In this document: positions 23,266 to 29,111 of the stretch, piece after piece
How positions within the stretch are numbered: position 1 is the first letter of the stretch
Layout of the letters: each line of letters opens with the position of its first letter
DNA from: Endobugula sp965225895
GTDB taxonomy: Bacteria > Pseudomonadota > Gammaproteobacteria > Pseudomonadales > Cellvibrionaceae
Length of the DNA: 34,459 bases
Reading direction: 5' to 3'
NCBI GenBank assembly: GCA_965225895.1
Contig: CBDDBR010000003.1
Span: 1-34,459, forward strand
Translations under genes and position numbers: made by a program
The notes under the pieces: model-generated
Told to the model about the DNA's origin: nothing
Database searches by the model: none
Seen by the model: the letters and a program-made list of their open reading frames with translations, nothing else

Positions 23266-24093
23266 TCATTTTCTTGCTCCTTTTATTTCTTCTAGTTCTT
23301 CGCACAGTTCAATAATAAGTTTCCTAGCATCTTCGACGGCTGTATCAGTGTTCTCAATCACACGTCGCAGATATTCAGGTAATACAGGGTTTCTAAGAAG
23401 TTCCCAGTCATACTCATCAGTCTGAAATATTTCTTTAATTATAGGTAGAGGTGTCAAAGACTTCATAGCAATACTACTTATAATGTCATTGCTATAGGAG
23501 CCTTCAAGATTTTGTTTTAGGTATATTTCCTGTATCATAGCTCCGTCAATATTTGGATTTTCTAATATCGCTTCTAGGTGGCTGTGATCATGACCGGGCT
23601 GCTCTTTAACAAACTCCACTAGAGCTGCATATGGAATAAGAGGTCTTTGCAATACAATATTTCCAGCTCTTGGGCTAAATGCTTTACGGAGTAGATACAA
23701 TGCACATTCGGAGTTTAAATTTGCATGATGTGCAATATTTACATACCCCTCCTCGTATGACATACTCTGCAGTAGCCCATACATGGATTCAGAATTTAAT
23801 TTTTTGTGCTTTGTTATACCTATTACTGCCTTTGCAATAACTCGTCCGAAATCTGATGCACCGCAATGTTTTTCCTTTAATAAAACAATTAAAATCGTTA
23901 CTATTCCCGAGATTATTGTCGCTGAAGTTTTAGGGCATTTAATTAAGGTCTGCATGAGAGACAAGTCTTGCACGGTTGCTCTCAACTTAACATCCGCCAA
24001 TGTGCGTTCTTCTCTTATATCATTTAAGGCAGGTGTTTTGTTTCCTTTTTTTTCTATTATTTTTTTCATTGTTTTTTCTTTTAATTTCGTCAT
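23266..24093 (-). CDS. Helical repeat protein (leucine-rich-variant-like)
   Basis: 275 aa. A basic N-terminus (1-40), a hydrophobic stretch (about 58-72, SATIISGIVTILIVLLK), then a run of helical units with spaced small hydrophobics (NLNSECALYLLRKAFSP; PNIDGAMIQEIYLKQ; LTPLPIIKEIFQ; PVLPEYLRRVIEN), like leucine-rich-variant or HEAT-type repeats. It may therefore be a protein-binding scaffold like the Sel1 genes around it. Its stop overlaps the 23269 ATG. Family not assigned. Confidence 0.55.
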   Translation of the reverse strand: MTKLKEKTMKKIIEKKGNKTPALNDIREERTLADVKLRATVQDLSLMQTLIKCPKTSATIISGIVTILIVLLKEKHCGASDFGRVIAKAVIGITKHKKLNSESMYGLLQSMSYEEGYVNIAHHANLNSECALYLLRKAFSPRAGNIVLQRPLIPYAALVEFVKEQPGHDHSHLEAILENPNIDGAMIQEIYLKQNLEGSYSNDIISSIAMKSLTPLPIIKEIFQTDEYDWELLRNPVLPEYLRRVIENTDTAVEDARKLIIELCEELEEIKGARK

Positions 24094-24094
24094 C

Positions 24095-24124
24095 TTATTT
24101 CTCCTTTGGTTTAATTAAATTCAT
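24095..24124 (-). CDS. 9-aa coupling ORF (MNLIKPKEK) containing the next gene's SD
   Basis: ATG follows directly on the stop of the 36-aa gene, and its last codons (AAG GAG AAA TAA) are the Shine-Dalgarno of the 23266-24093 gene. A ribosome reading it would stop at the next start. Confidence 0.35.
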   Translation of the reverse strand: MNLIKPKEK

Positions 24125-24235
24125 TTACTCAATTTCTTCTTCAAGGTTTTCAATTTCTTCTCTCAATTCCTCAATTTCTTCTTCAAGGTTTTCAATTCTT
24201 ATTTCCAAGCAACGTACAGCTTCTAATTTACTCAT
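24125..24235 (-). CDS. 36-aa coiled-coil peptide
   Basis: MSKLEAVRCLEIR followed by two heptad-rich blocks (IENLEEEIEELREE / IENLEEEIE) whose DNA is also repeated. It is almost entirely a short leucine-zipper-like acidic coiled coil. Has a GGAGAAAGAAAATG start cassette. It would form oligomers or bind another coiled coil, possibly Sel1 protein E. Function unknown. Confidence 0.5.
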   Translation of the reverse strand: MSKLEAVRCLEIRIENLEEEIEELREEIENLEEEIE

Positions 24236-24257
24236 TTTCTTTCTCCTTTTTTATATG

Positions 24258-24743
24258 TTATCCATTACGGCGGCAGTAGCAGCAGGAGCAGCTTCGTTCA
24301 GCAGGTTCAGGGCGTGTTCTCGTCCCTCTAGCTCTATTAAACAATTCTTTAGCTTTTTTAAGGTTTTTTCTGACACCATCACCATTTAAATAACAAAGAC
24401 CCAAATTAGATAGTGCTGTTCTATCACCATTTCGTGCAGCACGTTCAAAATGTTCTGCAGCTTGGTTCAAGTCTTTTTCAACACCTGTGCCATCTCTATA
24501 ACAATAAGCCAAATAAAGATGTGAAGACTCACAACCACGCCAAGCGGCTTTTCTAAACCATTCCACCGCTAGTTTATAATTCTTGGTAACTCCATCGCCA
24601 GCGTAATAAGCATAACCCAAACGATATTGTGCTATTTCACTGTTCATTTCACTGTTTATTTCACCGTTATTTCTTCTTATAATTCCTCTTATTTTTGCTT
24701 CTTCTACTTCTTCTTTTAATTTTTTAAATTCTTCTTTGTTCAT
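24258..24743 (-). CDS. Sel1-like repeat protein D, with shifted C-terminal tail
   Basis: 161 aa from ATG 24743 (RBS AAGGAGAAACCAA; an upstream ATG at 24788 lies inside the neighbour). N-terminus MNKEEFKKLKEEVEEAK, then three Sel1 repeats (AQYRLGYAYYAGDGVTKNYK; SHLYLAYCYRDGTGVEKDLN; ALSNLGLCYLNGDGVRKNLK). The last residues (ERSCSCCYCRRNG) are unusual. In another frame the same DNA reads EAAPAATAAVMDNI, matching the tail AAAPAPAPVMDNI of its paralogue E, so a frameshift is likely. Confidence 0.85.
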   Translation of the reverse strand: MNKEEFKKLKEEVEEAKIRGIIRRNNGEINSEMNSEIAQYRLGYAYYAGDGVTKNYKLAVEWFRKAAWRGCESSHLYLAYCYRDGTGVEKDLNQAAEHFERAARNGDRTALSNLGLCYLNGDGVRKNLKKAKELFNRARGTRTRPEPAERSCSCCYCRRNG

Positions 24744-25185
24744 TTGGTTTCTCCTTAAAGTATATATCAACAATTTCTTGTATGTCATCAGCGTTGACCG
24801 AAATTGCTATAAAGTCGCAGCACTCACAGCCGGTTTGAACTAGATAAGCATTGTCTTTAGGGGTGTGGAAAAGTTCAAAAGGTAGACTATTTCCATCATC
24901 TCTGGCATCTTCGCCGTCTGTGAGTAAAACTTTCCCGCCCATCAAAGAGCTGACAAACAAATAAAGGTCTGCTTCAAAGAACTGTGATAAATACACACTA
25001 GCTTTTCTGTTTTTTAATATATCTATAGTTTGTTTAGATATTATAATACCGTCTAAATCAGGATGGCCATTTATTCTGGTCTTGCCGCAATCCCTTACAC
25101 GTGTTCCGTTCCTGTTGTCCACGGTGTAGTGCAAAAAATATTCCTGATCTTGCCAAGATATGGTTTTAAACGCCTGTGGTTTCAT
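24724..25185 (-). CDS. Hypothetical protein (153 aa)
   Basis: Start ATG 25185 has the full AAAGGAGAAATAAGATG cassette. A soluble alpha/beta protein with no membrane segment; residues about 115-135 contain NAYLVQTGCECCDFIAISV, with three close cysteines that could bind metal. Its last 20 nt overlap the Sel1 D start. No family recognised. Confidence 0.65.
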   Translation of the reverse strand: MKPQAFKTISWQDQEYFLHYTVDNRNGTRVRDCGKTRINGHPDLDGIIISKQTIDILKNRKASVYLSQFFEADLYLFVSSLMGGKVLLTDGEDARDDGNSLPFELFHTPKDNAYLVQTGCECCDFIAISVNADDIQEIVDIYFKEKPNEQRRI

Positions 25186-25217
25186 CTTATTTCTCCTTTG
25201 TGAATATTATTTTTCAT
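25182..25217 (-). CDS. 11-aa coupling ORF (MKNNIHKGEIR)
   Basis: ATG 25217 has an SD (gggagatagacg). Its TGA overlaps the next start in ATGA, and the SD of that gene is inside it. A sister sequence (MKHNIHKGNK) occurs upstream of the outer-membrane-type gene, suggesting a copied leader. Confidence 0.4.
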   Translation of the reverse strand: MKNNIHKGEIR

Positions 25218-25220
25218 CGT

Positions 25221-25379
25221 CTATCTCCCTTTCCTCTGTATATCTATGCGATGGTTTAGCTGCCTTAAGGTACGCTCTGTCCGTTTTTTGGAAGCTCGCA
25301 CATCTATTACCGCAAATATCAGATTTGTAGCAAGGGCTATTGTTAGAGCGGCTACTAGTGTTATTAAGTCGGTGTTCAT
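25221..25379 (-). CDS. 52-aa single-pass membrane protein
   Basis: MNTDLITLVAALTIALATNLIFAVIDV: a hydrophobic helix at about 5-27, then a strongly basic tail (KKRTERTLRQLNHRIDIQRKGR). RBS AAGGAGAAATGAG precedes ATG 25379. Promoter at 25400-25428 lies just upstream. Could be a small membrane-acting or nucleic-acid-tethering peptide. No family recognised. Confidence 0.6.
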   Translation of the reverse strand: MNTDLITLVAALTIALATNLIFAVIDVRASKKRTERTLRQLNHRIDIQRKGR

Positions 25380-25399
25380 CTCATTTCTCCTTTTTTAAA

Positions 25400-25428
25400 A
25401 TTAAATTTATCTTTTAAGATACCGTCAA
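25400..25428 (-). promoter_or_regulatory. Leftward promoter
   Basis: Minus strand TTGACG (25428-25423), 17-nt spacer, TTTAAT (25405-25400; 5 of 6). Reads into the 52-aa membrane protein and downstream accessory genes. Confidence 0.55.
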
Positions 25429-25461
25429 AAAATGTTCGTCCAGTGGTAAATACCGTGGATG

Positions 25462-25518
25462 TTAATTTTTTCTCTTTAAAATGAGGGCTACCATTTTCTT
25501 AATTTCTCTTTCAGTCAT
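25462..25518 (-). pseudogene. 18-codon ORF resembling a Sel1-gene N-terminus
   Basis: MTEREIKKMVALILKRKN, similar at its start to MTEKEFKELKE of Sel1 protein E just upstream. Likely the remnant of a further copy; possibly not translated. Confidence 0.3.
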
Positions 25519-25523
25519 TAGAT

Positions 25524-25874
25524 TCAAAGCACTAGCTTTGACCATTGGTCTATGTTATCCATGACAGGAGCAGGAGCAGGAGCAGCAGCGCTTTCAAAAT
25601 GTTCTGCAGCTCGGTTTAAGTCTTTTTCAACACCAAAGCCATTTTCATAACAAACACCCAGATAAAAATGTGCTCCCACATGACCTCTCCATGCGGCTTT
25701 TCTAAACCATGTCACCGCCTGTTTGTAATTCTTGATAACTCCATTGCCAGTGAAATAAGCATATCCCAGCCTACACTGTCTGTTCATTCCACTGTTTATT
25801 CCTATTATTTGTTCTTGTTCTGCATCTTCTTTTAGTTCTTTAAATTCTTTTTCAGTCATTTTAGATTTAATCAT
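25524..25874 (-). CDS. Sel1-like repeat protein E (two repeats)
   Basis: 116 aa, the first gene of the leftward block, with RBS GAAGGAACTTAAAA. MIKSKMTEKEFKELKEDAEQ is followed by two Sel1 repeats (CRLGYAYFTGNGVIKNYK; AHFYLGVCYENGFGVEKDLN), then an Ala/Pro run and DNIDQWSKLVL. It is clearly a paralogue of protein D. It is the first product expected from the promoter at 25922 and thus immediate-early. No signal peptide. Partner unknown. Confidence 0.85.
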   Translation of the reverse strand: MIKSKMTEKEFKELKEDAEQEQIIGINSGMNRQCRLGYAYFTGNGVIKNYKQAVTWFRKAAWRGHVGAHFYLGVCYENGFGVEKDLNRAAEHFESAAAPAPAPVMDNIDQWSKLVL

Positions 25875-25921
25875 TTTTAAGTTCCTTCACTAAACATCAG
25901 CTTAATTGCCTTTGTAGCTCT

Positions 25922-25950
25922 ATTACTACACTTGTGGTTACACATGTCAA
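25922..25950 (-). promoter_or_regulatory. Main leftward (early) promoter with operator-like element
   Basis: Minus strand TTGACA (25950-25945), 17-nt spacer, AGTAAT (25927-25922; 4 of 6). TTGTGGTTACAC (25932-25943) lies in the spacer, as in the recT promoter. Divergent from the promoter at 25983. Confidence 0.65.
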
Positions 25951-25982
25951 GCATTAAATGCATTTTTTTTCATTTTTTTTAT

Positions 25983-26011
25983 TTGACACGCTAAAGCATA
26001 CTATATATAAT
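25983..26011 (+). promoter_or_regulatory. Consensus rightward (late/structural) promoter
   Basis: TTGACA (25983-25988), 17-nt spacer, TATAAT (26006-26011): full consensus. The expected start (about 26018) coincides with an ATG, so the first gene may be translated from a leaderless message. Confidence 0.85.
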
Positions 26012-26017
26012 ACCGCT

Positions 26018-26197
26018 ATGGATATAAAGAATAGTATAAATCAAACTTTGCGAGACAAAGGCTACACAAAAAAGGAACTTGCAGGAATGTGGAGCGTGTC
26101 CCCTCAAACTATTTACAACCGCATGGATAGTATGCCTGCTATGTTTCAAAACGCAGTGCAGGGCTTACCGCATAAACCGCACGGCAAGAGGGACTAA
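26018..26197 (+). CDS. Small HTH protein at the head of the late operon
   Basis: 59 aa starting at ATG 26018. A longer in-frame start at 25958 lies within the promoter and is rejected. An HTH is visible: YTKKELAGMWSVSPQTIYNRMDS (about 16-38), similar to small Cro-like or DNA-binding proteins. The stop TAA overlaps the terS ATG by 1 base. It may be an autoregulator acting on the promoter it overlaps, or a small terminase partner. No SD is present before it, consistent with leaderless translation. Confidence 0.65.
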   Translation: MDIKNSINQTLRDKGYTKKELAGMWSVSPQTIYNRMDSMPAMFQNAVQGLPHKPHGKRD

Positions 26198-26604
26198 TGA
26201 TTGAAACAGCAAACGGCTTAACCGTAAAACAATTGAAGTTCGTTGAACATATATGCATGGGTCTTAGCTACACTGAAGCTTACAAAAAAGCCTACAACAC
26301 CAAAAAAATGGCACAAACAAGCATCGCTAGCGAAGGTTTTGTATTAAGACATCACCCTAAAATTGCCCCTTTAATCAAATCTTTTCATAACACAAACATT
26401 ATGACAGCCGAGGAAGGGCTTGCTCTTATGTCAGAAACTGTCAGAGATACGAGCGTTGATATAGGCATAAGAATGGCAACCGCCGCTAAGCTAGCTGGAT
26501 TGCTTGGATGGGGCAAATCTAACGACAAAGAAGAAACATTGAAAATCATCCAGCGTGTGATTGTGCGCCCGGATGAGAAGCGAGGCGACAATGTCGACAC
26601 TTGA
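26197..26604 (+). CDS. terS: Terminase small subunit
   Basis: 135 aa. The N-terminal HTH of the Terminase_2 type is visible: LTVKQLKFVEHICMGLSYTEAYKKAYNTKK (about 8-37), followed by a helical part used for oligomerisation. It recognises the packaging site of phage DNA and controls the large subunit. It overlaps terL at its end by 14 nt. Start shared with the stop of the HTH gene. Confidence 0.85.
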   Translation: MIETANGLTVKQLKFVEHICMGLSYTEAYKKAYNTKKMAQTSIASEGFVLRHHPKIAPLIKSFHNTNIMTAEEGLALMSETVRDTSVDIGIRMATAAKLAGLLGWGKSNDKEETLKIIQRVIVRPDEKRGDNVDT

Positions 26605-27835
26605 TTTAAAAACCGCTACTGTTTTTGAGCCACTACTTGGCGAATCTTACAGATACCTCGGTGCATGGGGCGGTCGGGGTAGTGCCAAATCACACTTCTT
26701 TGGAGGGCTACTGGTTGAGAGGCTAATTTTAAATCCAACGCTTAGAGCAGTCTGCGTCAGGGAGTATCAAAAGTCATTAAAAGATTCAGCGTACAGATTA
26801 ATATGCGATAAAATTAATGACATGGATGTTGCCGATATGTTCTTGATTTTCTACGACAGAATAGAAACAAAAGCGGGGGGGGTAATCACATTTAGCGGAA
26901 TGCAAGACCACACGGCTCACACGGTTAAATCACTCGAAGGCTGTAGTATAGCTTGGGTGGAAGAAGCACAGACGTTGTCCTCAACGTCACTAGAATTATT
27001 ACGCCCTACGATTCGCACAGATAATTCGCAGATATGGTTTTCTTGGAATCCGATGAGCAAGTTGGACCCTGTTGACCTCTTTTTAAGAGGCGGAGACCTT
27101 GGCGACAACGTGGCGTGCGTTGTTAACTCTAACTGGCGGGATAATCCTTGGTTCCCTGACGTTTTGGACATTGAACGCAATCTCGATAAGGTCAGGACAC
27201 CAGGCAGGTATCCTCACATATGGGAGGGTGAGTATGAGCCTCAAGCTGTTGGGGCGATATGGAATCAATCCAACATATCAGAACAAAGAGTTGATAAAAT
27301 ACCTGACAATATTTCAAGGGTGTTAATAGCCATTGACCCAGCCGTCTCGTCAAAAGAGCATTCCGACGAGCATGGCATAGTTGTTGTGGCTACCGGACAC
27401 GACGGGTTAGGTTATTTAATCGAGGACGGATCAATCAAGGGAACGCCAAAACAGTGGGCGGAAAAAGCTATCACACTATACGATTTATACGAAGCTGACG
27501 GGATTGTCATTGAGAAGAACCAAGGCGGAGATATGTGTCGGCATACGCTAAATACAGTACGACCAAATTTGCCAATCATCGAGGTTCATGCGACAAAAGG
27601 AAAGCACATTAGGGCCGAGCCGATAAGTGCATTGTACTCTCTAGGCAGGATTAAGCATGTAGGCATTCACGCAAAACTTGAAAGCCAAATGTGCCAAATG
27701 ACAGCCGAGGGTTACGAGGGCAAAGGCTCCCCCGATAGACTCGACGCGTTAGTGTGGGGGTTCACCGAACTGTTTCCAAGAATGGTACGAAGAGAAAGTT
27801 CACAACCGCTACAAGAAATGGCTATAATGGAATGA
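26591..27835 (+). CDS. terL: Terminase large subunit
   Basis: 414 aa from ATG 26591, preferred because GCGAGGCAACA precedes it; GTG at 26561 is unlikely. Walker A GGRGSAKS (27-34), Walker B CSIAWVEEA (118-126) and the SWNP coupling region are in order. The nuclease acids are in LIAIDPAVSS, the VIEKNQGGD stretch and RLDALVWGF. It is the ATP motor and nuclease that packages DNA. Compact length fits the PBSX/P22 group. Its stop overlaps the GNAT start (ATGA). Confidence 0.93.
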   Translation: MSTLDLKTATVFEPLLGESYRYLGAWGGRGSAKSHFFGGLLVERLILNPTLRAVCVREYQKSLKDSAYRLICDKINDMDVADMFLIFYDRIETKAGGVITFSGMQDHTAHTVKSLEGCSIAWVEEAQTLSSTSLELLRPTIRTDNSQIWFSWNPMSKLDPVDLFLRGGDLGDNVACVVNSNWRDNPWFPDVLDIERNLDKVRTPGRYPHIWEGEYEPQAVGAIWNQSNISEQRVDKIPDNISRVLIAIDPAVSSKEHSDEHGIVVVATGHDGLGYLIEDGSIKGTPKQWAEKAITLYDLYEADGIVIEKNQGGDMCRHTLNTVRPNLPIIEVHATKGKHIRAEPISALYSLGRIKHVGIHAKLESQMCQMTAEGYEGKGSPDRLDALVWGFTELFPRMVRRESSQPLQEMAIME

Positions 27836-28287
27836 TTAGGGTAATTGAAAAAAAAGACATTCCTTCGCTGGTTTTAATTGCGAAGGACATGCACGGCGAA
27901 AGTGTTTACAGTCACCTTGACTTTAGCGTGGAGAGCGTGATTGAGTTATGTGAGTTTATAATTGACAACCCCGAGACGCAATTAGGGCTAGTTGTTATCA
28001 AAGACGGCTCGGTGGTTGGGTTTGCAGGAGGCTTCGTTTGCAGGCACACTTTCGGCAATGACCTGACAAGTGGCGATTATGGTATATATCTAAACAAAGA
28101 CAACCGCAAAGGGATGACAGGCGTAAAGCTAATCAAAAGCTACACAGAGTGGGCTTTATCCAAAGGTGTCAAAGAGCCAATGCTTGGAATCTCAGCTGGG
28201 ATTAACGACGACAGAGCAGGGAGACTTTACACGAGGCTAGGATACAAAACAAAGTTTACTGTTTACAAATACAATCATGGTGTGTAA
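27832..28287 (+). CDS. GNAT-family N-acetyltransferase
   Basis: 151 aa from ATG 27832 (ATGA overlap with terL); GTG at 27754 lies inside terL. MIRVIEKKDIPSLVLIAKDMHGES start, GSVVGFAGGFV core strand, YLNKDNRKGMTGVKLIKSYTEWALSKG (acetyl-CoA binding region), and AGINDDRAGRLYTRLGYKT at the C-terminus are typical of the fold. Such genes next to terL occur in other podoviruses and may modify host or virion proteins. Substrate unknown. Confidence 0.85.
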   Translation: MIRVIEKKDIPSLVLIAKDMHGESVYSHLDFSVESVIELCEFIIDNPETQLGLVVIKDGSVVGFAGGFVCRHTFGNDLTSGDYGIYLNKDNRKGMTGVKLIKSYTEWALSKGVKEPMLGISAGINDDRAGRLYTRLGYKTKFTVYKYNHGV

Positions 28288-28312
28288 GCTAAAGAAAAAA
28301 AGGAATGATAGA

Positions 28313-28531
28313 ATGTGCCAAAACCCATTTGCGAGAAGAGAAGTAAGGTATCTTAGCCCGCCTCCGGTGAAAGCTCCTGAGAAAAGCGACGATGACGTTC
28401 GTGAGAAAGAACGCAAAGCTAGAATAAAGGAAAGTGAGAAAAGGGGGAAAGCTAGCACAATACTGACAACTGGTACTGTGGTAAGGAAAACCCGCCAACA
28501 AGATGTTAGAAAAACATTGTTAGGACAATAA
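28313..28531 (+). CDS. Small podovirus head-region protein (MC...TILTTG type)
   Basis: 72 aa from ATG 28313 with AAAAAAGGAATGATAG upstream; the in-frame ATG at 28277 overlaps GNAT. MCQNPFARREVR, a proline-rich segment (YLSPPPVKAPEK), a charged helix (VREKERKARIKES) and STILTTGTV are recognisable as a small protein commonly found before podovirus portals, of unknown role. Confidence 0.6.
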   Translation: MCQNPFARREVRYLSPPPVKAPEKSDDDVREKERKARIKESEKRGKASTILTTGTVVRKTRQQDVRKTLLGQ

Positions 28532-28532
28532 C

Positions 28533-29111
28533 ATGACAATTAGAACTAAAAATGATTTACTCAACAATTCATTCCAAGATGGTCAGAATCCTGATTCAAT
28601 AACCGCTTTGGACATTCGTGATTTGGTAGACAGCGTGCAAATGGCGGGCGGATATGCATACTACGAGAACACAGGTTCTTCGACCGTTTTGACAGATAAC
28701 AGCACCATCACGCTGACTAACGACGCAGCAGGGGCGGGTACTTACAAAAACTGGAAAAATCCAGACATTACAGATGTCTGGAACTCAACGACTAACAGGT
28801 TTGACTTTACCCAACTTGATGTGGGTGATTTGGTTGAAATAAGAATCGATGTAGAAATGTCAGCCGCCGGCCCCGGCAGAGAAATAGCTATGGAATTAGG
28901 GATAGCTTTAGGCACAAGTTCAGAAAAAGCAATAGGATTCGGCAGAGCAGAGACGGTGAACACCTCGTTCACCGACCTTTCTTTTTACCGTACGATCTTC
29001 ATTGGTTCTGCTGACACAAGAACAAACCCCGCTGAGATTAGGGTGAGAGTTGGGTCGCCAGATATCACTTTTAGAGTTGAAGGCATCTTAGCAAAGGTGG
29101 TAAAGGTATGA
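28533..29111 (+). CDS. Virion-associated protein (head fibre/decoration-like)
   Basis: 192 aa, start 1 nt after the preceding stop; its end overlaps the portal start (ATGA). The N-terminus (TIRTKNDLLNNSFQDGQNPDSITALDIRDLVDSV) is a helical attachment segment seen in several podovirus constituent proteins. Residues 60-190 are beta-rich and resemble a compact jelly-roll-like domain. Probably a virion surface protein. Confidence 0.5.
   Translation: MTIRTKNDLLNNSFQDGQNPDSITALDIRDLVDSVQMAGGYAYYENTGSSTVLTDNSTITLTNDAAGAGTYKNWKNPDITDVWNSTTNRFDFTQLDVGDLVEIRIDVEMSAAGPGREIAMELGIALGTSSEKAIGFGRAETVNTSFTDLSFYRTIFIGSADTRTNPAEIRVRVGSPDITFRVEGILAKVVKV

Noticed and set aside
23269..23305. Longer start for the outer-membrane-type gene
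   Set aside because: The extension beyond 23269 overlaps the previous gene and adds charged residues; the signal peptide begins at 23206.
24000..24389. 129-aa plus-strand ORF
   Set aside because: Phe/Ser-rich antisense shadow of three real minus-strand genes; no RBS.
25958..26017. N-terminal extension of the HTH gene (start at 25958)
   Set aside because: It would translate through the promoter itself; the promoter start coincides with ATG 26018.
27754..27831. GTG start for the GNAT gene
   Set aside because: Lies inside terL; ATG 27832 is the ATGA-coupled start and begins the GNAT fold.
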